NCBI RefSeq assembly: GCF_001613265.1
Contig: NZ_BDCA01000032.1
Location: 1 to 64,000 of the forward strand
Direction: 5' to 3'
Length of the DNA stretch: 64,000 nucleotides
Origin: Nocardia vermiculata NBRC 100427
GTDB taxonomy: Bacteria > Actinomycetota > Actinomycetes > Mycobacteriales > Mycobacteriaceae
In this document: positions 1 through 8,393 of the stretch, one piece after another
Numbering within the stretch: the stretch's first letter is position 1
Layout of the letters: every line of letters begins with the position of its first letter
Program-made: the position numbers and the translations under genes
Notes under the pieces: model-generated
What the model was told of the DNA's origin: nothing
Database searches by the model: none
The model's input: only the letters and a program-made list of their open reading frames with translations

Positions 1-1
1 G

Positions 2-1138
2 GGCAAACACGAGAAGAAGTACTACGCCGTCGATGTGCCCCAGGGGGCAACCGCCTACGTCAGTGCCACGCTCTCGTTTCCGCTGATCCGTGACCGCGAC
101 TCCATCACCAACGACACGAGCAGCATGGACATCCGCGTCTACGGCGCAGGCGGCCAGGACTGCAACGCATTCGATTTCGAATCGACGGTGTATTCCAGCC
201 ACGGTGTCTCCCTGACGGTTGCCGAGACATGGGACGGTGCGACGAAACAAAAGGGCGGCGACAGCCCCTCGGCCGACGCATGCCGTGGCGGTGGCCGCTA
301 CTACTTCGCGCCGGAATGGAGGGGAGTCGTCGAGCAGATGCCCGACCGGGTCCCGATGGAGCTGGCAGTGGCGATCGAGCCGGGTGTGAGCGATCCCGGC
401 CCCGCCGCCACGACGTCGACAACCCCCTTCACCGCGCCCGGCGGTGAGCCGGTCTCCGTGGTCGGTGCGGGATCGTTCAATGCGGCCACGACCCTGAACG
501 GTTCGGGCAGTTATGCCGACGTGGTGCAGCGCGGCGAGGTGGTCTACTACCGAGCCAGGCTCGACTGGGGACAGGGCCTGGCCTACCGAGTGACCTTCGA
601 CGAGACCGAGCGACACGGTGTCGACGGATTGTCCGTCGTTACCACCACGCTGTACTCGCCGATGCGTAAGCGCATCGATGATGCGTTCACCTCGTACAAC
701 GGTGACCAGAACATCCTGCCGGGCAACGATCCCGCGCTGGCAACCGTGCCCGTCCGCTACCGCAATCGTGACGCCGGACCGGGCGACGCAGATCAGAGCA
801 TGGCTGGCTGGTACTACATCGGCGTCAAGATCGGGCCGTCACATACCGAAGGCGTGGGAAGCGCCGTCCCGATTCGCATCGACCTGCACGTCGCCGGCGA
901 CCCCGAACCCGGACCCGCCTACGAATCGCCGACCGCGGACGGCGTATTCGGGGAGAATGCCACCCCTTCGGATGGCGGAGCGTCAACGGCTGAGAGCACC
1001 ATCACGATGGCAGATCTCGAGGACAGCGATGACGGCGGATCCCTGATGATGGTGCTGCTCCCCGCCGGCGTGATCGTGCTGATCGCGGTGCTGGGCGCCA
1101 CGATAGTGCTGGTCAGGCGCAGAGCCGCCCGCAAGTAG
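2..1138 (+). CDS. Membrane-anchored extracellular protein, 5' end cut by window edge
   Basis: The reading frame is open from base 2, so the true start lies upstream of the window; the GTG at 35 is internal to a frame that already reads GKHEKKYYAVDV. What remains is an extracytoplasmic beta-rich region followed by a single C-terminal membrane helix (about the last 35 residues, SLMMVLLPAGVIVLIAVLG) and a short basic tail RRRAARK, which places the body outside the cell. Similar C-terminal halves occur in actinomycete proteins that begin with a von Willebrand A domain, but that part is not in the window, so the VWA assignment is inference. It converges on the polyprenyl synthase gene with only 18 bp between stops. 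Confidence 0.75.
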   Translation, partial: GKHEKKYYAVDVPQGATAYVSATLSFPLIRDRDSITNDTSSMDIRVYGAGGQDCNAFDFESTVYSSHGVSLTVAETWDGATKQKGGDSPSADACRGGGRYYFAPEWRGVVEQMPDRVPMELAVAIEPGVSDPGPAATTSTTPFTAPGGEPVSVVGAGSFNAATTLNGSGSYADVVQRGEVVYYRARLDWGQGLAYRVTFDETERHGVDGLSVVTTTLYSPMRKRIDDAFTSYNGDQNILPGNDPALATVPVRYRNRDAGPGDADQSMAGWYYIGVKIGPSHTEGVGSAVPIRIDLHVAGDPEPGPAYESPTADGVFGENATPSDGGASTAESTITMADLEDSDDGGSLMMVLLPAGVIVLIAVLGATIVLVRRRAARK

Positions 1139-1156
1139 TGCGCAGTGGCGGCCTCA

Positions 1157-2257
1157 TCATCGGTTTCGTTGCACCACAACATGAGACAGGGTGATGAGGT
1201 CGTCACAGCCGAGGCCCGGGGGGAGACCGGCGAGAGCAGCCTCCACTGCCTGATCCGCGCGGCGCTGGGTCCGTTCCCGGCCCCCCGCCTCGGCAACCAA
1301 TGCTGCGGCGCGCTCGGCATCGGCATCCGACATCGGCCGAGGGTCGCGATACATCCGGGCCAGTTCGTCACCGGCCGCCGTTCCGGAGGTCAATGCACAC
1401 ACGATCGGAAACGACCGCTTCCGTGCCCGGAGGTCACTGTGACCGGGTTTGCCGGTCACACTCGGATCACCCCAGATGTCGATCGCGTCGTCCACCAACT
1501 GGAACGCCAGGCCGAGGTTGCGGCCGAAGGTGTTGAATCCGGCCACGGTGCGCGAGTCCGCACCGGCGCACAGTGCGCCGAGCGCGCACGAGCAACCGAG
1601 CAGGATCGCGGTCTTCCCCGCGGCCATGGACAGGTAGTCCTCGACGCTCACATCCGGGCGGGTTTCGAAGTCGATGTCCTGGAACTGTCCGTGGCACAGG
1701 ATGGCGGTGGTGCGTGCCAGCCGGATGACCGCCGCGCCTCCCGCCTCCTCCGGGACACCACCATCGGACAGGACGGCGAACGCCAGGGCCTGCAGGGCAT
1801 CCCCGAGCAGAGTGGCATTGGTCGTCCCCCACACCCGCCACACGGTGGGGCGGCCGTGCCGCATCGGATCCGCATCCATGACGTCGTCGTGGATCAGCGA
1901 GAAATTGTGCAGTAGTTCCACGGCGGCCGCGGCATGCACGGCGTCGGCGGCCGATGCTCCGCAGGCGGAGGCCGTGGCCAGAGCCAGCGCCGGACGCAGG
2001 CCCTTGCCGTGCACGCCGTGGCACAGCGTCCCGTCGACATCGCACCAGCCGAAGTGGTAGCCCGCCATGCGGTCGAGCGGATGGCCCAGCGTGGCCACCG
2101 CGGCGCGCAGCACCGGTGAGATCGCGGTCCGTGCATCGGCGAGCAGCGCACCCGCCGATCGCTCGCCCGGCACGGCATCCGTGGCGGCCCGGATGCGGCG
2201 ACCCGGTTCGCGGGTGGCGGCATGCGGGCGCGGGGTGGGTTTCGATGAAGATCGCAT
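1157..2257 (-). CDS. Polyprenyl (geranylgeranyl-type) diphosphate synthase
   Basis: Chain-elongating isoprenyl diphosphate synthase, which condenses allylic diphosphates with isopentenyl diphosphate in the cytosol. The class I signature is complete: a GKGLRP substrate-binding stretch near residue 86, the first Asp-rich motif DDVMD at residues 124-128, and the second motif in LVDDAIDIWGD near residue 260. The ATG at 2257 is chosen because GAGGGAG lies 11 bases upstream; the frame stays open further upstream, but that part is arginine-rich and unlike the family. The length of 366 aa is normal. Product chain length (GGPP for carotenoids or longer for quinones) cannot be read from the sequence. 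No carotenoid genes are adjacent. Confidence 0.9.
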   Translation of the reverse strand: MRSSSKPTPRPHAATREPGRRIRAATDAVPGERSAGALLADARTAISPVLRAAVATLGHPLDRMAGYHFGWCDVDGTLCHGVHGKGLRPALALATASACGASAADAVHAAAAVELLHNFSLIHDDVMDADPMRHGRPTVWRVWGTTNATLLGDALQALAFAVLSDGGVPEEAGGAAVIRLARTTAILCHGQFQDIDFETRPDVSVEDYLSMAAGKTAILLGCSCALGALCAGADSRTVAGFNTFGRNLGLAFQLVDDAIDIWGDPSVTGKPGHSDLRARKRSFPIVCALTSGTAAGDELARMYRDPRPMSDADAERAAALVAEAGGRERTQRRADQAVEAALAGLPPGLGCDDLITLSHVVVQRNR

Positions 2258-2607
2258 GGTCGTACCCGCTCCCTCGGACACGGCCACCGCTCGGCGTCGC
2301 GGTCGCCGTAGTGAAAAACTGTCGTCACATCGGAACCCGCAGGATATCTCGCCGCGGTCGATTACGTATCGGCAATATTCACCGGTGTCGCCTGTGGACG
2401 TACCCACCGGTGTTCCGGAGGCTGCCGGGCCGGAGGTCGCGCGCGCCAGGAAATGCCACTAATCCGGCAAAACGACTGGTAGACGGATGTTGAGCGCGCA
2501 TTCGGGGCGGTCGAGAAGTACTCTGCTGCTGCGGCACGACACCGAGATCGAGGAAGTCCGATGGGCAGGTCACGCCGCGCCGGGTGTCGAGCAGAGGTGG
2601 TGAGGGC
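2258..2607. other. Intergenic divergent promoter region with two CACCGGTG palindromes
   Basis: No convincing gene is present. The stretch separates the divergent polyprenyl synthase and L,D-transpeptidase genes and is less GC-rich than its flanks around 2310-2380. It holds two identical self-complementary octamers, CACCGGTG at 2380-2387 and 2405-2412, whose starts are 25 bp apart. These could be a bipartite operator or simply two chance palindromes. No clear -10/-35 pair is assigned. Confidence 0.4.
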
Positions 2608-3801
2608 GTGCGCGAGCGGCGAGCACATCTGGTGGTATGCGCGGTGCTGGCGACGATCGTCGTTCTCACCGGCGGCTGTGGTGATTCCGGCGACGGAGCC
2701 TCGGCCGTGCAGTCGAACGCGCCCGTGGTCACGGCACCGGCCACCATCGATGTCCCGGCCGCCGACCACGGCCCTTGGAACCCCGCGGCCCCGATCGTGG
2801 TCGGCTCCGCCGACGGACTGCTCCAGGCCGTCACCGTCGCCGACGGTGACGGCACAGCTGTCACCGGCACATTCGCTGCCGACCGGCACCAGTGGACGTC
2901 GACTGGCCCGCTCGCCTACGGCACGACCTATCGAGTGGACGTGAAGGTGGTCGACCTCGCGCAGGTGGTGACGGACCGGACCGAGACCGTCACCACGATC
3001 GATGCCGAGCACAAGGCTTATGCGAATGTGGTTCCCGCGCCGGGGCTCGTCGCCGAGTCCGGCATCGGGGTCGGGCAGCCGATGGTTTTCCAGTTCACCG
3101 CCCCGGTGTCGAACAAGGCGGAGGTGCAGAAACATCTGAAGGCCACCGTCACCCCGGCCCAGCCCGGCGCCTGGTACTGGGTCGACGACAAGGATGTGCA
3201 CTTCCGTGCGGCGCAGTACTGGCAGCCCGGCACCAAGATCCACATCGAGGCGGATGTATTCGGGGTGGACCTCGGCGGCGGCGTGTACGGAGCGGAGAAC
3301 AACAGCGCCGACTACACCGTGCACGACGCCTGGGTCGCGCAGGCCGACGGCAGCACCGACCAATTGACGATCTTCCACAACGGCGCGCAGGTGAACCGGA
3401 TGCCGATGAGTCTCGGCTCTCCGGGGTTTCCCTCCCACGAAGGGCCGCACGTGATTTCGGAGAAGATGCCGACCATGATCATGGACTCCTGTAGCTATGG
3501 CGTGTGCGCCGGGCAGGCCGGGTACTACCGGGAACAGGTGGATCTGGACGAGCGCATCTCCAACGACGGTGAATTCGTGCATTCGGCACCCTGGTCGGTC
3601 GGGCAGCAGGGTGCGAGCAACGTCTCGCACGGCTGCGTCAACCTCTCACCCGACAATGCCCAGTGGTTCTTCGACCATTTCGGCGTCGGTGACGTCGTGG
3701 AGATCACCAATTCCGGAGGGCAGCCACTGCCGGTCTGGGACACCTACGGAGATTGGGAAGTGCCGTGGGACGTCTGGCAGGCGGGCAACGCGAACGGTTG
3801 A
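2608..3801 (+). CDS. L,D-transpeptidase lipoprotein (YkuD domain, LdtMt2-like)
   Basis: Cell-wall enzyme that forms 3-3 cross-links in peptidoglycan on the outer face of the membrane. A signal peptide ends in LTGGC (Cys24 is the probable lipidated residue). Ig-like domains follow to about residue 240, then the YkuD catalytic domain with the SHGCVNLS motif (catalytic Cys343, His341). This domain order and the SxGC-NLSPxNAQW pattern match the mycobacterial LdtA/LdtB type. I start at GTG 2608 because AGAGGTGG sits 7 bases upstream; a GTG at 2584 is in frame but adds only eight residues. It stands alone between META-domain and isoprenoid genes. Confidence 0.92.
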   Translation: MRERRAHLVVCAVLATIVVLTGGCGDSGDGASAVQSNAPVVTAPATIDVPAADHGPWNPAAPIVVGSADGLLQAVTVADGDGTAVTGTFAADRHQWTSTGPLAYGTTYRVDVKVVDLAQVVTDRTETVTTIDAEHKAYANVVPAPGLVAESGIGVGQPMVFQFTAPVSNKAEVQKHLKATVTPAQPGAWYWVDDKDVHFRAAQYWQPGTKIHIEADVFGVDLGGGVYGAENNSADYTVHDAWVAQADGSTDQLTIFHNGAQVNRMPMSLGSPGFPSHEGPHVISEKMPTMIMDSCSYGVCAGQAGYYREQVDLDERISNDGEFVHSAPWSVGQQGASNVSHGCVNLSPDNAQWFFDHFGVGDVVEITNSGGQPLPVWDTYGDWEVPWDVWQAGNANG

Positions 3802-3855
3802 GCAGCGCCGGCGGGCACATTCGTGGAGCCGAGGCCCGACCGATAGCATCGGGGC

Positions 3856-4296
3856 ATGATGGCGAACTCTCTCCGCGTACTCCCGCTGCTCGCGGTGCTC
3901 GTCGGGGGTGTCGCCTGCTCCGGCGGCACCGACGCCGAACCCGCCGACACCGGGCCGGACTCTCCGGCCGGCCACAGCTACGAGTCGACAGCCGTCCGAG
4001 GCCCGGAAATCCCCGGGGCCGGCCCGCTGCATCTGACATTCGGCACCGACGGCCGGCTCAGCGCGAACGCCGGCTGCAACACCATGATGGGGCAGGCCGA
4101 CCTCGCCGACCACACACTCCGCACCGGCGTGCTGGCAACGACCCGGATGGCGTGTGTCGGTGAGCGCCAGGGAGCCGACGACTGGGCCACATCGTTGCTG
4201 CAGAGCACGCCGACCTGGAGCCTCGACGGTGAGACGCTGACTCTGACCACCTCCGACCGCACGGTCACGTTGCGCGAAACCGAACCGGACCGGTAG
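3856..4296 (+). CDS. META-domain lipoprotein (HslJ-like)
   Basis: Exported 146-residue protein. The signal peptide ends in a lipobox (LVGGVAC, Cys about residue 21), then a single META domain, recognisable by the NAGCNTMMG stretch, the following TTRMAC segment and the terminal beta strands around LDGETLTL. META/HslJ domains are found in heat- and stress-linked envelope proteins; no enzymatic activity is established for the family, so no reaction is proposed. It follows the L,D-transpeptidase after 54 bp on the same strand, so cotranscription is possible but no strong linkage is visible. A small GC hairpin lies just after the stop. Confidence 0.85.
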   Translation: MMANSLRVLPLLAVLVGGVACSGGTDAEPADTGPDSPAGHSYESTAVRGPEIPGAGPLHLTFGTDGRLSANAGCNTMMGQADLADHTLRTGVLATTRMACVGERQGADDWATSLLQSTPTWSLDGETLTLTTSDRTVTLRETEPDR

Positions 4297-4302
4297 CGCG
4301 CT

Positions 4303-4318
4303 GCGGGCACTAGCCCGC
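4303..4318 (+). terminator. Possible terminator hairpin after the META lipoprotein gene
   Basis: A 6-bp perfect stem GCGGGC/GCCCGC with the loop ACTA begins six bases after the stop codon. There is no following T-run, as is usual in actinobacteria, so a role in termination is only suggested by position. Confidence 0.35.
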
Positions 4319-4374
4319 GCGCGGTTCGCGCGATAGTCGCGACAGGTGCGGGCGCCGGCGGGCAGGATGACGCT

Positions 4375-5682
4375 ATGCGCGCACTGATACAACTTCGTCC
4401 CGCCACCGATGTGATTGCCGCAGTTGCGGATCCGGGCATCCCGGTCACCGCCGGTGATATCGCGGGGGAGCTCCCCGAATTCGTGCTCGACCACACCTTC
4501 GCCCCGTGTGCAGTTCCCGGAGTATCGGGCGCAGAGCAGGTGGTGGCGGGGGATTCGGTGGTGGTGCGTGGGGAGATCCCCGACCGGGATCTCGCTGCCG
4601 TTGCCACCCGCCTGTCGGAACATCCCGATGTAGCAGGCGTTTTCGCAGATCCGCGGATCCAGACCTGCCCGACCTGCGGCGGTGATTCCGCCGTCGGAGA
4701 CTCCGGCGAGGTACGCACCCTGCTCCGTACGGGCGATCTGGCTGCCGCCGGTATGGACGGCGGATCGGTCGCGCTGGCCGTCGTCGACACCGGGATCAAC
4801 GCCGCGCAGGTGCGCAAAGTGCTCGGCGGCGAGGTGACCATCGATACCGTCCGCAGCTGGAATCCGCCGGGCGTGCAGGGGAGGGCGGGGGAGTTCCCGG
4901 TCGACCACGGATCGATGTGCGCATTCGACGCGTTACTGTCCGCCCCACGCGCGAGCCTGCTCGACATCCCGGTGCTGCGTAGTAGGACCCACGGGGAAAC
5001 CACGATGGACGGCCTGCTGTCCGACGCGCTGGCCGCCTACGCCCATCTGCGTACCGTGCTGATCGACCAACCCGAAGCGTCACGCGCGCTGGTGGTCAGC
5101 AACAGCTGGGGTGCATTCTCCCCGGAGTGGGATTTTCCGGTGGGGCAGCCCGGGAACTACTCTGACAATCCCTCGCATCCGTTCAATGTGATCGTCGGCT
5201 CGCTCGAGGCAACCGGTGCGGACATTCTGTTCGCCGCGGGCAATTGCGGGCGCGACTGCCCCGATTCGCGCTGTGCCTACCGGGAAAAGCCGATCACCGG
5301 GGCGAACTCGCATCCGCAGGTGCTGAGCATCGGGGGAGCCGATATCCACGGCCGGCGGGTCGGCTACTCCTCCCAGGGGCCGGGCCGGCTCGCCGATCGC
5401 AAACCCGATATCTGCGGCTACACCCATTTCCTCGGGTCGAAGGCGTTCGGCCCTCAGGAGCCCGATACCGGCACCTCGGCGGCCTGCCCGGTCACGGCCG
5501 GGCTGGTCGCCGCCATCCGAACGGTGTATTCCGCGAGCGTCCTGCCACCCGCCCGGCTGCGGTCGGTGCTGCAGACCACCGCGACTGCCCGACCCGATGG
5601 CTACGACTACGACTACGGATACGGCGTCGTGGATGCTGCCGCAGTACTGAAAGCACTGAAGGACAACGGGGTGCGCGCGTAG
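4375..5682 (+). CDS. Intracellular S8-family (subtilisin-like) serine peptidase
   Basis: Serine protease of the subtilase fold. The catalytic set is complete: Asp138 in AVVDTGIN, His178 in VDHGSMCA, the oxyanion Asn290 in FAAGNCG and nucleophile Ser368 in DTGTSAACP. Residues 1-100 form an N-terminal domain ending in VFADPRIQTC, followed by the protease core. There is no signal peptide or membrane helix, so it probably acts in the cytoplasm, unlike most secreted subtilases. A Cys-rich patch (CPTCGG near 98-103, CGRDCPDSRC near 291-300) could bind metal or form disulfides. A small gene nine bases downstream shares the FADPRI pro-domain motif and is likely its partner. Substrate unknown. Confidence 0.88.
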   Translation: MRALIQLRPATDVIAAVADPGIPVTAGDIAGELPEFVLDHTFAPCAVPGVSGAEQVVAGDSVVVRGEIPDRDLAAVATRLSEHPDVAGVFADPRIQTCPTCGGDSAVGDSGEVRTLLRTGDLAAAGMDGGSVALAVVDTGINAAQVRKVLGGEVTIDTVRSWNPPGVQGRAGEFPVDHGSMCAFDALLSAPRASLLDIPVLRSRTHGETTMDGLLSDALAAYAHLRTVLIDQPEASRALVVSNSWGAFSPEWDFPVGQPGNYSDNPSHPFNVIVGSLEATGADILFAAGNCGRDCPDSRCAYREKPITGANSHPQVLSIGGADIHGRRVGYSSQGPGRLADRKPDICGYTHFLGSKAFGPQEPDTGTSAACPVTAGLVAAIRTVYSASVLPPARLRSVLQTTATARPDGYDYDYGYGVVDAAAVLKALKDNGVRA

Positions 5683-5691
5683 CGTGACGGC

Positions 5692-5979
5692 ATGCCGTTG
5701 CTCACTGTCCGGCTCCCGGCCGATACCACCCTGGCGGCAGCCCTGCGGGCGCTGGACCTCGCCGATGACGAGGTGGACCAGGCCTACGGGCTCGTCGCCG
5801 TCGATCCGGCCCAGCAGCTCTACGCCCTACGGGTGACGGAGACGGCCGCGACCCGCGTCGCGGCCGCTACTTCCGGCGCGGCCGAGGTTTTCGCGGATCC
5901 GCGCATCGAGTCCGCGGGTACCGATTCCGGGGGCGTCGGCGGTGATACCGCACCGCCCGCGGAGTCGTCCGGACGGTGA
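5692..5979 (+). CDS. Small protein resembling the N-terminal domain of the upstream peptidase
   Basis: A 95-residue protein encoded nine bases after the S8 peptidase stop, almost certainly in the same transcript. Its segment EVFADPRIES near residue 68 matches VFADPRIQT of the peptidase N-terminal domain, and the flanking pattern (a beta-strand-like start LLTVRLP, then alternating helices and strands) is also similar. It has no signal peptide and a disordered Gly/Ser/Pro tail. Subtilase pro-domains (I9-type) act as inhibitors and chaperones in trans, so this may be a stand-alone inhibitor or folding partner. That role is inference from the shared motif and gene order; no enzyme motif is present. 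Confidence 0.6.
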   Translation: MPLLTVRLPADTTLAAALRALDLADDEVDQAYGLVAVDPAQQLYALRVTETAATRVAAATSGAAEVFADPRIESAGTDSGGVGGDTAPPAESSGR

Positions 5980-6224
5980 GAGGTGTGCCACGTTCGCCGG
6001 GTTCGGTTTGCCACTCTCCCCTGACGGGAGGGTAGGGTCGCCGGGTCTCGAGCGGTCGACCTGCCGCCGGTGTCGGCGGTGCCGTCGCGCCGGATCCGCG
6101 ACCGGAATTCGTGGAACTGCTGGCAGCACGCGGGCAGTAGCCACGCACCCGCTCATCGGTCGATGAATTCGAGAGCATCGCTGAGTGCCGTCGTCGGGAG
6201 CTGTCCGCCTGTCGGCTGTCCCGG

Positions 6225-6749
6225 TCACGGGCGCATCGCGATGAACAACGCGCGACCTTGCGCGCAGATCCGGTCTCCGTGGCGCAGCGTGCCGCGCAGT
6301 GTGCGTTTACGACCGGATTCGTCGGTGAGCTCGGCTTCCAGGACGACCGGTTCGTCGATCGGGGTGATGCTGCGGTAGTCGAGCTGCAGCGACACGGTGC
6401 GCGACGGCGTCCGGCCGTCCGCATCGGCGAGGCGGCCGAAGACCTCGTCGAACGCCAATGCCACCGCACCACCGTGGGCGGCAGCGTATCCGGCGTGAAA
6501 CGGTCCGAAGACGGTTTCGCAGACCAGCCGCCCGACGCCGGATTCGATCACGCGTACCGGAGCCGCGAGCGTCTGGCCCCGGCCCGGTGTGTCGATGATC
6601 CGGCCGTAGATCCGCTCGGTCGCTTCGGCCCGGTGCGGCGCCAACAGGGTGCGGGCGCGGTCCAGCAGTTCGGTGACCGGTCCGACCACCTCCGCGGGTG
6701 GATTGGTGGCGGCCACCTCGTCCTGCAGGACGCGCAGCTCCTCGATCAT
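6225..6749 (-). CDS. PaaI-family hotdog thioesterase
   Basis: Single hotdog-fold acyl-CoA thioesterase, cytosolic. The family signature is the AHGGAVALAFDEVFG helix (about residues 91-105 from the ATG at 6749) followed by strands SLQLDYRSITPI and RTLRGTLRHGDRICAQG. The ATG at 6749 is the first standard start, but its ribosome binding site is poor, and the frame upstream remains open and coding-like for roughly another 33-40 residues. An AGGGAGG sits at 6854-6860, five bases before an ATC codon at 6848, so the true protein is probably longer (see findings). Its substrate cannot be told from sequence. A second, TesB-like thioesterase is encoded nearby on the same strand. Confidence 0.8.
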   Translation of the reverse strand: MIEELRVLQDEVAATNPPAEVVGPVTELLDRARTLLAPHRAEATERIYGRIIDTPGRGQTLAAPVRVIESGVGRLVCETVFGPFHAGYAAAHGGAVALAFDEVFGRLADADGRTPSRTVSLQLDYRSITPIDEPVVLEAELTDESGRKRTLRGTLRHGDRICAQGRALFIAMRP

Positions 6750-7081
6750 CTCCAGCCAGCCCGGTGCCGACCGTGCTCGCGCCCGTCCGCCGAGGTCCTG
6801 CCAGAATGCGCTGAAAGCAGGCCCGGGCGGGGAATCGATGGTGTCGATGACAGCCTCCCTGAATGCCCATAGATAGAGAGCGTTTACTTACATCATCGCA
6901 GTACTGCGGGAACGGGACACCGCTTCTCGGTAAATATCCGCCGCGGCGACACCCGGCGCGGGTCGACGCGCCTGCATCCGAGCGGCGCGCATGCCTTCGC
7001 CGCCGTCTCACCGGGAGCCGTCCGCGAAAGGCGGTGCGCGGGCGCCCCTTCCGAGCCGGCCGGGGCAAGTAGAATGCGCTC

Positions 7082-7915
7082 ATGTCACCTTCGGTCCCAC
7101 AGCGAGCAGTTCATCGTGCCCTGGTTCTCGGCGGAGGGGGTTCGGTGGGGCTCGTCTGGACGGTCGGCCTGATCACGGCACTCCGTGCGGAAGGTATCGA
7201 TCCGGGAGCAGCCGACCGGATCATCGGCACCTCGGCCGGTGCCATCGTCGGCACGATCATCGCCGACGGCGGTGACCTCGACCGGATCCTGCAACCGCCT
7301 TCGCAGGAGGTGTCGCCGCCTGCTGTCGACCCCGCCGCCGTCACAGAGGTGTTCGGCATCTTGTCCACGCCCGGGATCGACGCGTCGGAAGCGCTGCGCC
7401 GGGCCGGGAAACGCGCACTCGAGCTGCCGCTCGGCGACCCGGAGGATCACGTCGCCCGGATAACGGGGCTGACCGGGGTCACCGCATGGCCCGGGGGCGA
7501 CCTCGTCATCACCGTCGCCGATGTCACCGCGGGGCGGCGCCGCGCACTGACCGCGGCCGACGGGGTCCCGGTGACCCGAGCGGTCGCCGCCAGTACCTGC
7601 GCCCCGGGTGTATTCGCACCTGTTCCGATCGACGGCCGGCACTACATGGACGGCGGCCTGCATTCGCCGGTGAACGCCGATCTGGCGGCCGGCGCCGAGG
7701 TGATCGTCGTCGTCGAACCGCTGGCCCACCTGTTCCGGCGCGCACCCGAAGATGCCGACCTGGGTAGCGGCACAGTGTTTTCCGTAATCGCGGACGCCGA
7801 CGCCATCGGCCCCGACCCGTTCGACACGGCTGCGTTGACACCCGCTTACGAGGCCGGTGTCCGTCAGGGACACGAGGTGGCGCCGCAACTACGTGAGATC
7901 TGGACGGCCGGTTGA
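7082..7915 (+). CDS. Patatin-like phospholipase (RssA type)
   Basis: Lipid acyl hydrolase with a Ser-Asp dyad. The oxyanion loop GGGGSVG is at residues 17-23, the nucleophile elbow GTSAG at 49-53 (Ser51), and the catalytic Asp in MDGG at 190-192. There is no signal peptide, so it is a cytosolic or membrane-associated enzyme of the small bacterial patatin group. It is monocistronic and converges on the DUF427 gene with a 33-bp gap. The region upstream (6870-7081) contains no other gene and is presumably the promoter shared divergently with the PaaI thioesterase. Confidence 0.88.
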   Translation: MSPSVPQRAVHRALVLGGGGSVGLVWTVGLITALRAEGIDPGAADRIIGTSAGAIVGTIIADGGDLDRILQPPSQEVSPPAVDPAAVTEVFGILSTPGIDASEALRRAGKRALELPLGDPEDHVARITGLTGVTAWPGGDLVITVADVTAGRRRALTAADGVPVTRAVAASTCAPGVFAPVPIDGRHYMDGGLHSPVNADLAAGAEVIVVVEPLAHLFRRAPEDADLGSGTVFSVIADADAIGPDPFDTAALTPAYEAGVRQGHEVAPQLREIWTAG

Positions 7916-7948
7916 CGGTTCGCCGCGACCGCTGGTGCGACAGCGAGG

Positions 7949-8371
7949 TCAGGTGCTCGGCCCACGGCCGGCCGCGGCGCGTTGTTCACGACCGCTGACT
8001 GCCGGATTCGCCACACCGACGGTCACGCGGACCCGATCCTGGTAGAACCCGATGTGGTCACGGATCAGCGCCACTTCGGGATACGGGTCGTGGTATTCCC
8101 AGGCAACCGGGTCGCCCCCGGCGCTCGGGCGCCAGTACCGGGCTTGCCCCTTGAACGGGCAACGCGAGGTGTAGTCGTCGGGAGTCAGGAGATCGAAACG
8201 CACGTCGGCGGCCGGGAGGTAGAACACGAGCCCGTGATCCTGTTCGGCCACCAGCAGACCCGCCGTCGTTTCGGCGAGTAGTCGGTCGTCGTGGTCGACC
8301 GTGATCAGGTTGCGGACTCGCCGCACGTCGATTCGGTAGTCGGGCCATTCGGTGAAGCCTGACGGTTGCAT
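7949..8371 (-). CDS. DUF427 domain protein
   Basis: A 140-residue single-domain protein with the DUF427 pattern: RVRNLITVDHDDRLLAETT, then FYLPAADVRFDLL, CPFKGQARYW near the middle, and EYHDPYPEVALIRDHIGFY near the end. The CPFKG-x-A-x-YW block is the most diagnostic part. The function of the family is not established. The ATG at 8371 is supported by GGAGG six bases upstream; an in-frame start 96 bases earlier would add an arginine- and proline-rich extension overlapping the neighbouring thioesterase gene and is rejected. It lies 22 bases downstream of the TesB-like gene on the same strand and is probably cotranscribed with it. Confidence 0.85.
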   Translation of the reverse strand: MQPSGFTEWPDYRIDVRRVRNLITVDHDDRLLAETTAGLLVAEQDHGLVFYLPAADVRFDLLTPDDYTSRCPFKGQARYWRPSAGGDPVAWEYHDPYPEVALIRDHIGFYQDRVRVTVGVANPAVSGREQRAAAGRGPST

Positions 8372-8393
8372 GCGGTTCCTCCGATGTTCGGCG

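Noticed and set aside
2362..3630. Long minus-strand frame opposite the L,D-transpeptidase
   Set aside because: Composition is unlike a protein and it overlaps the well-supported YkuD protein throughout.
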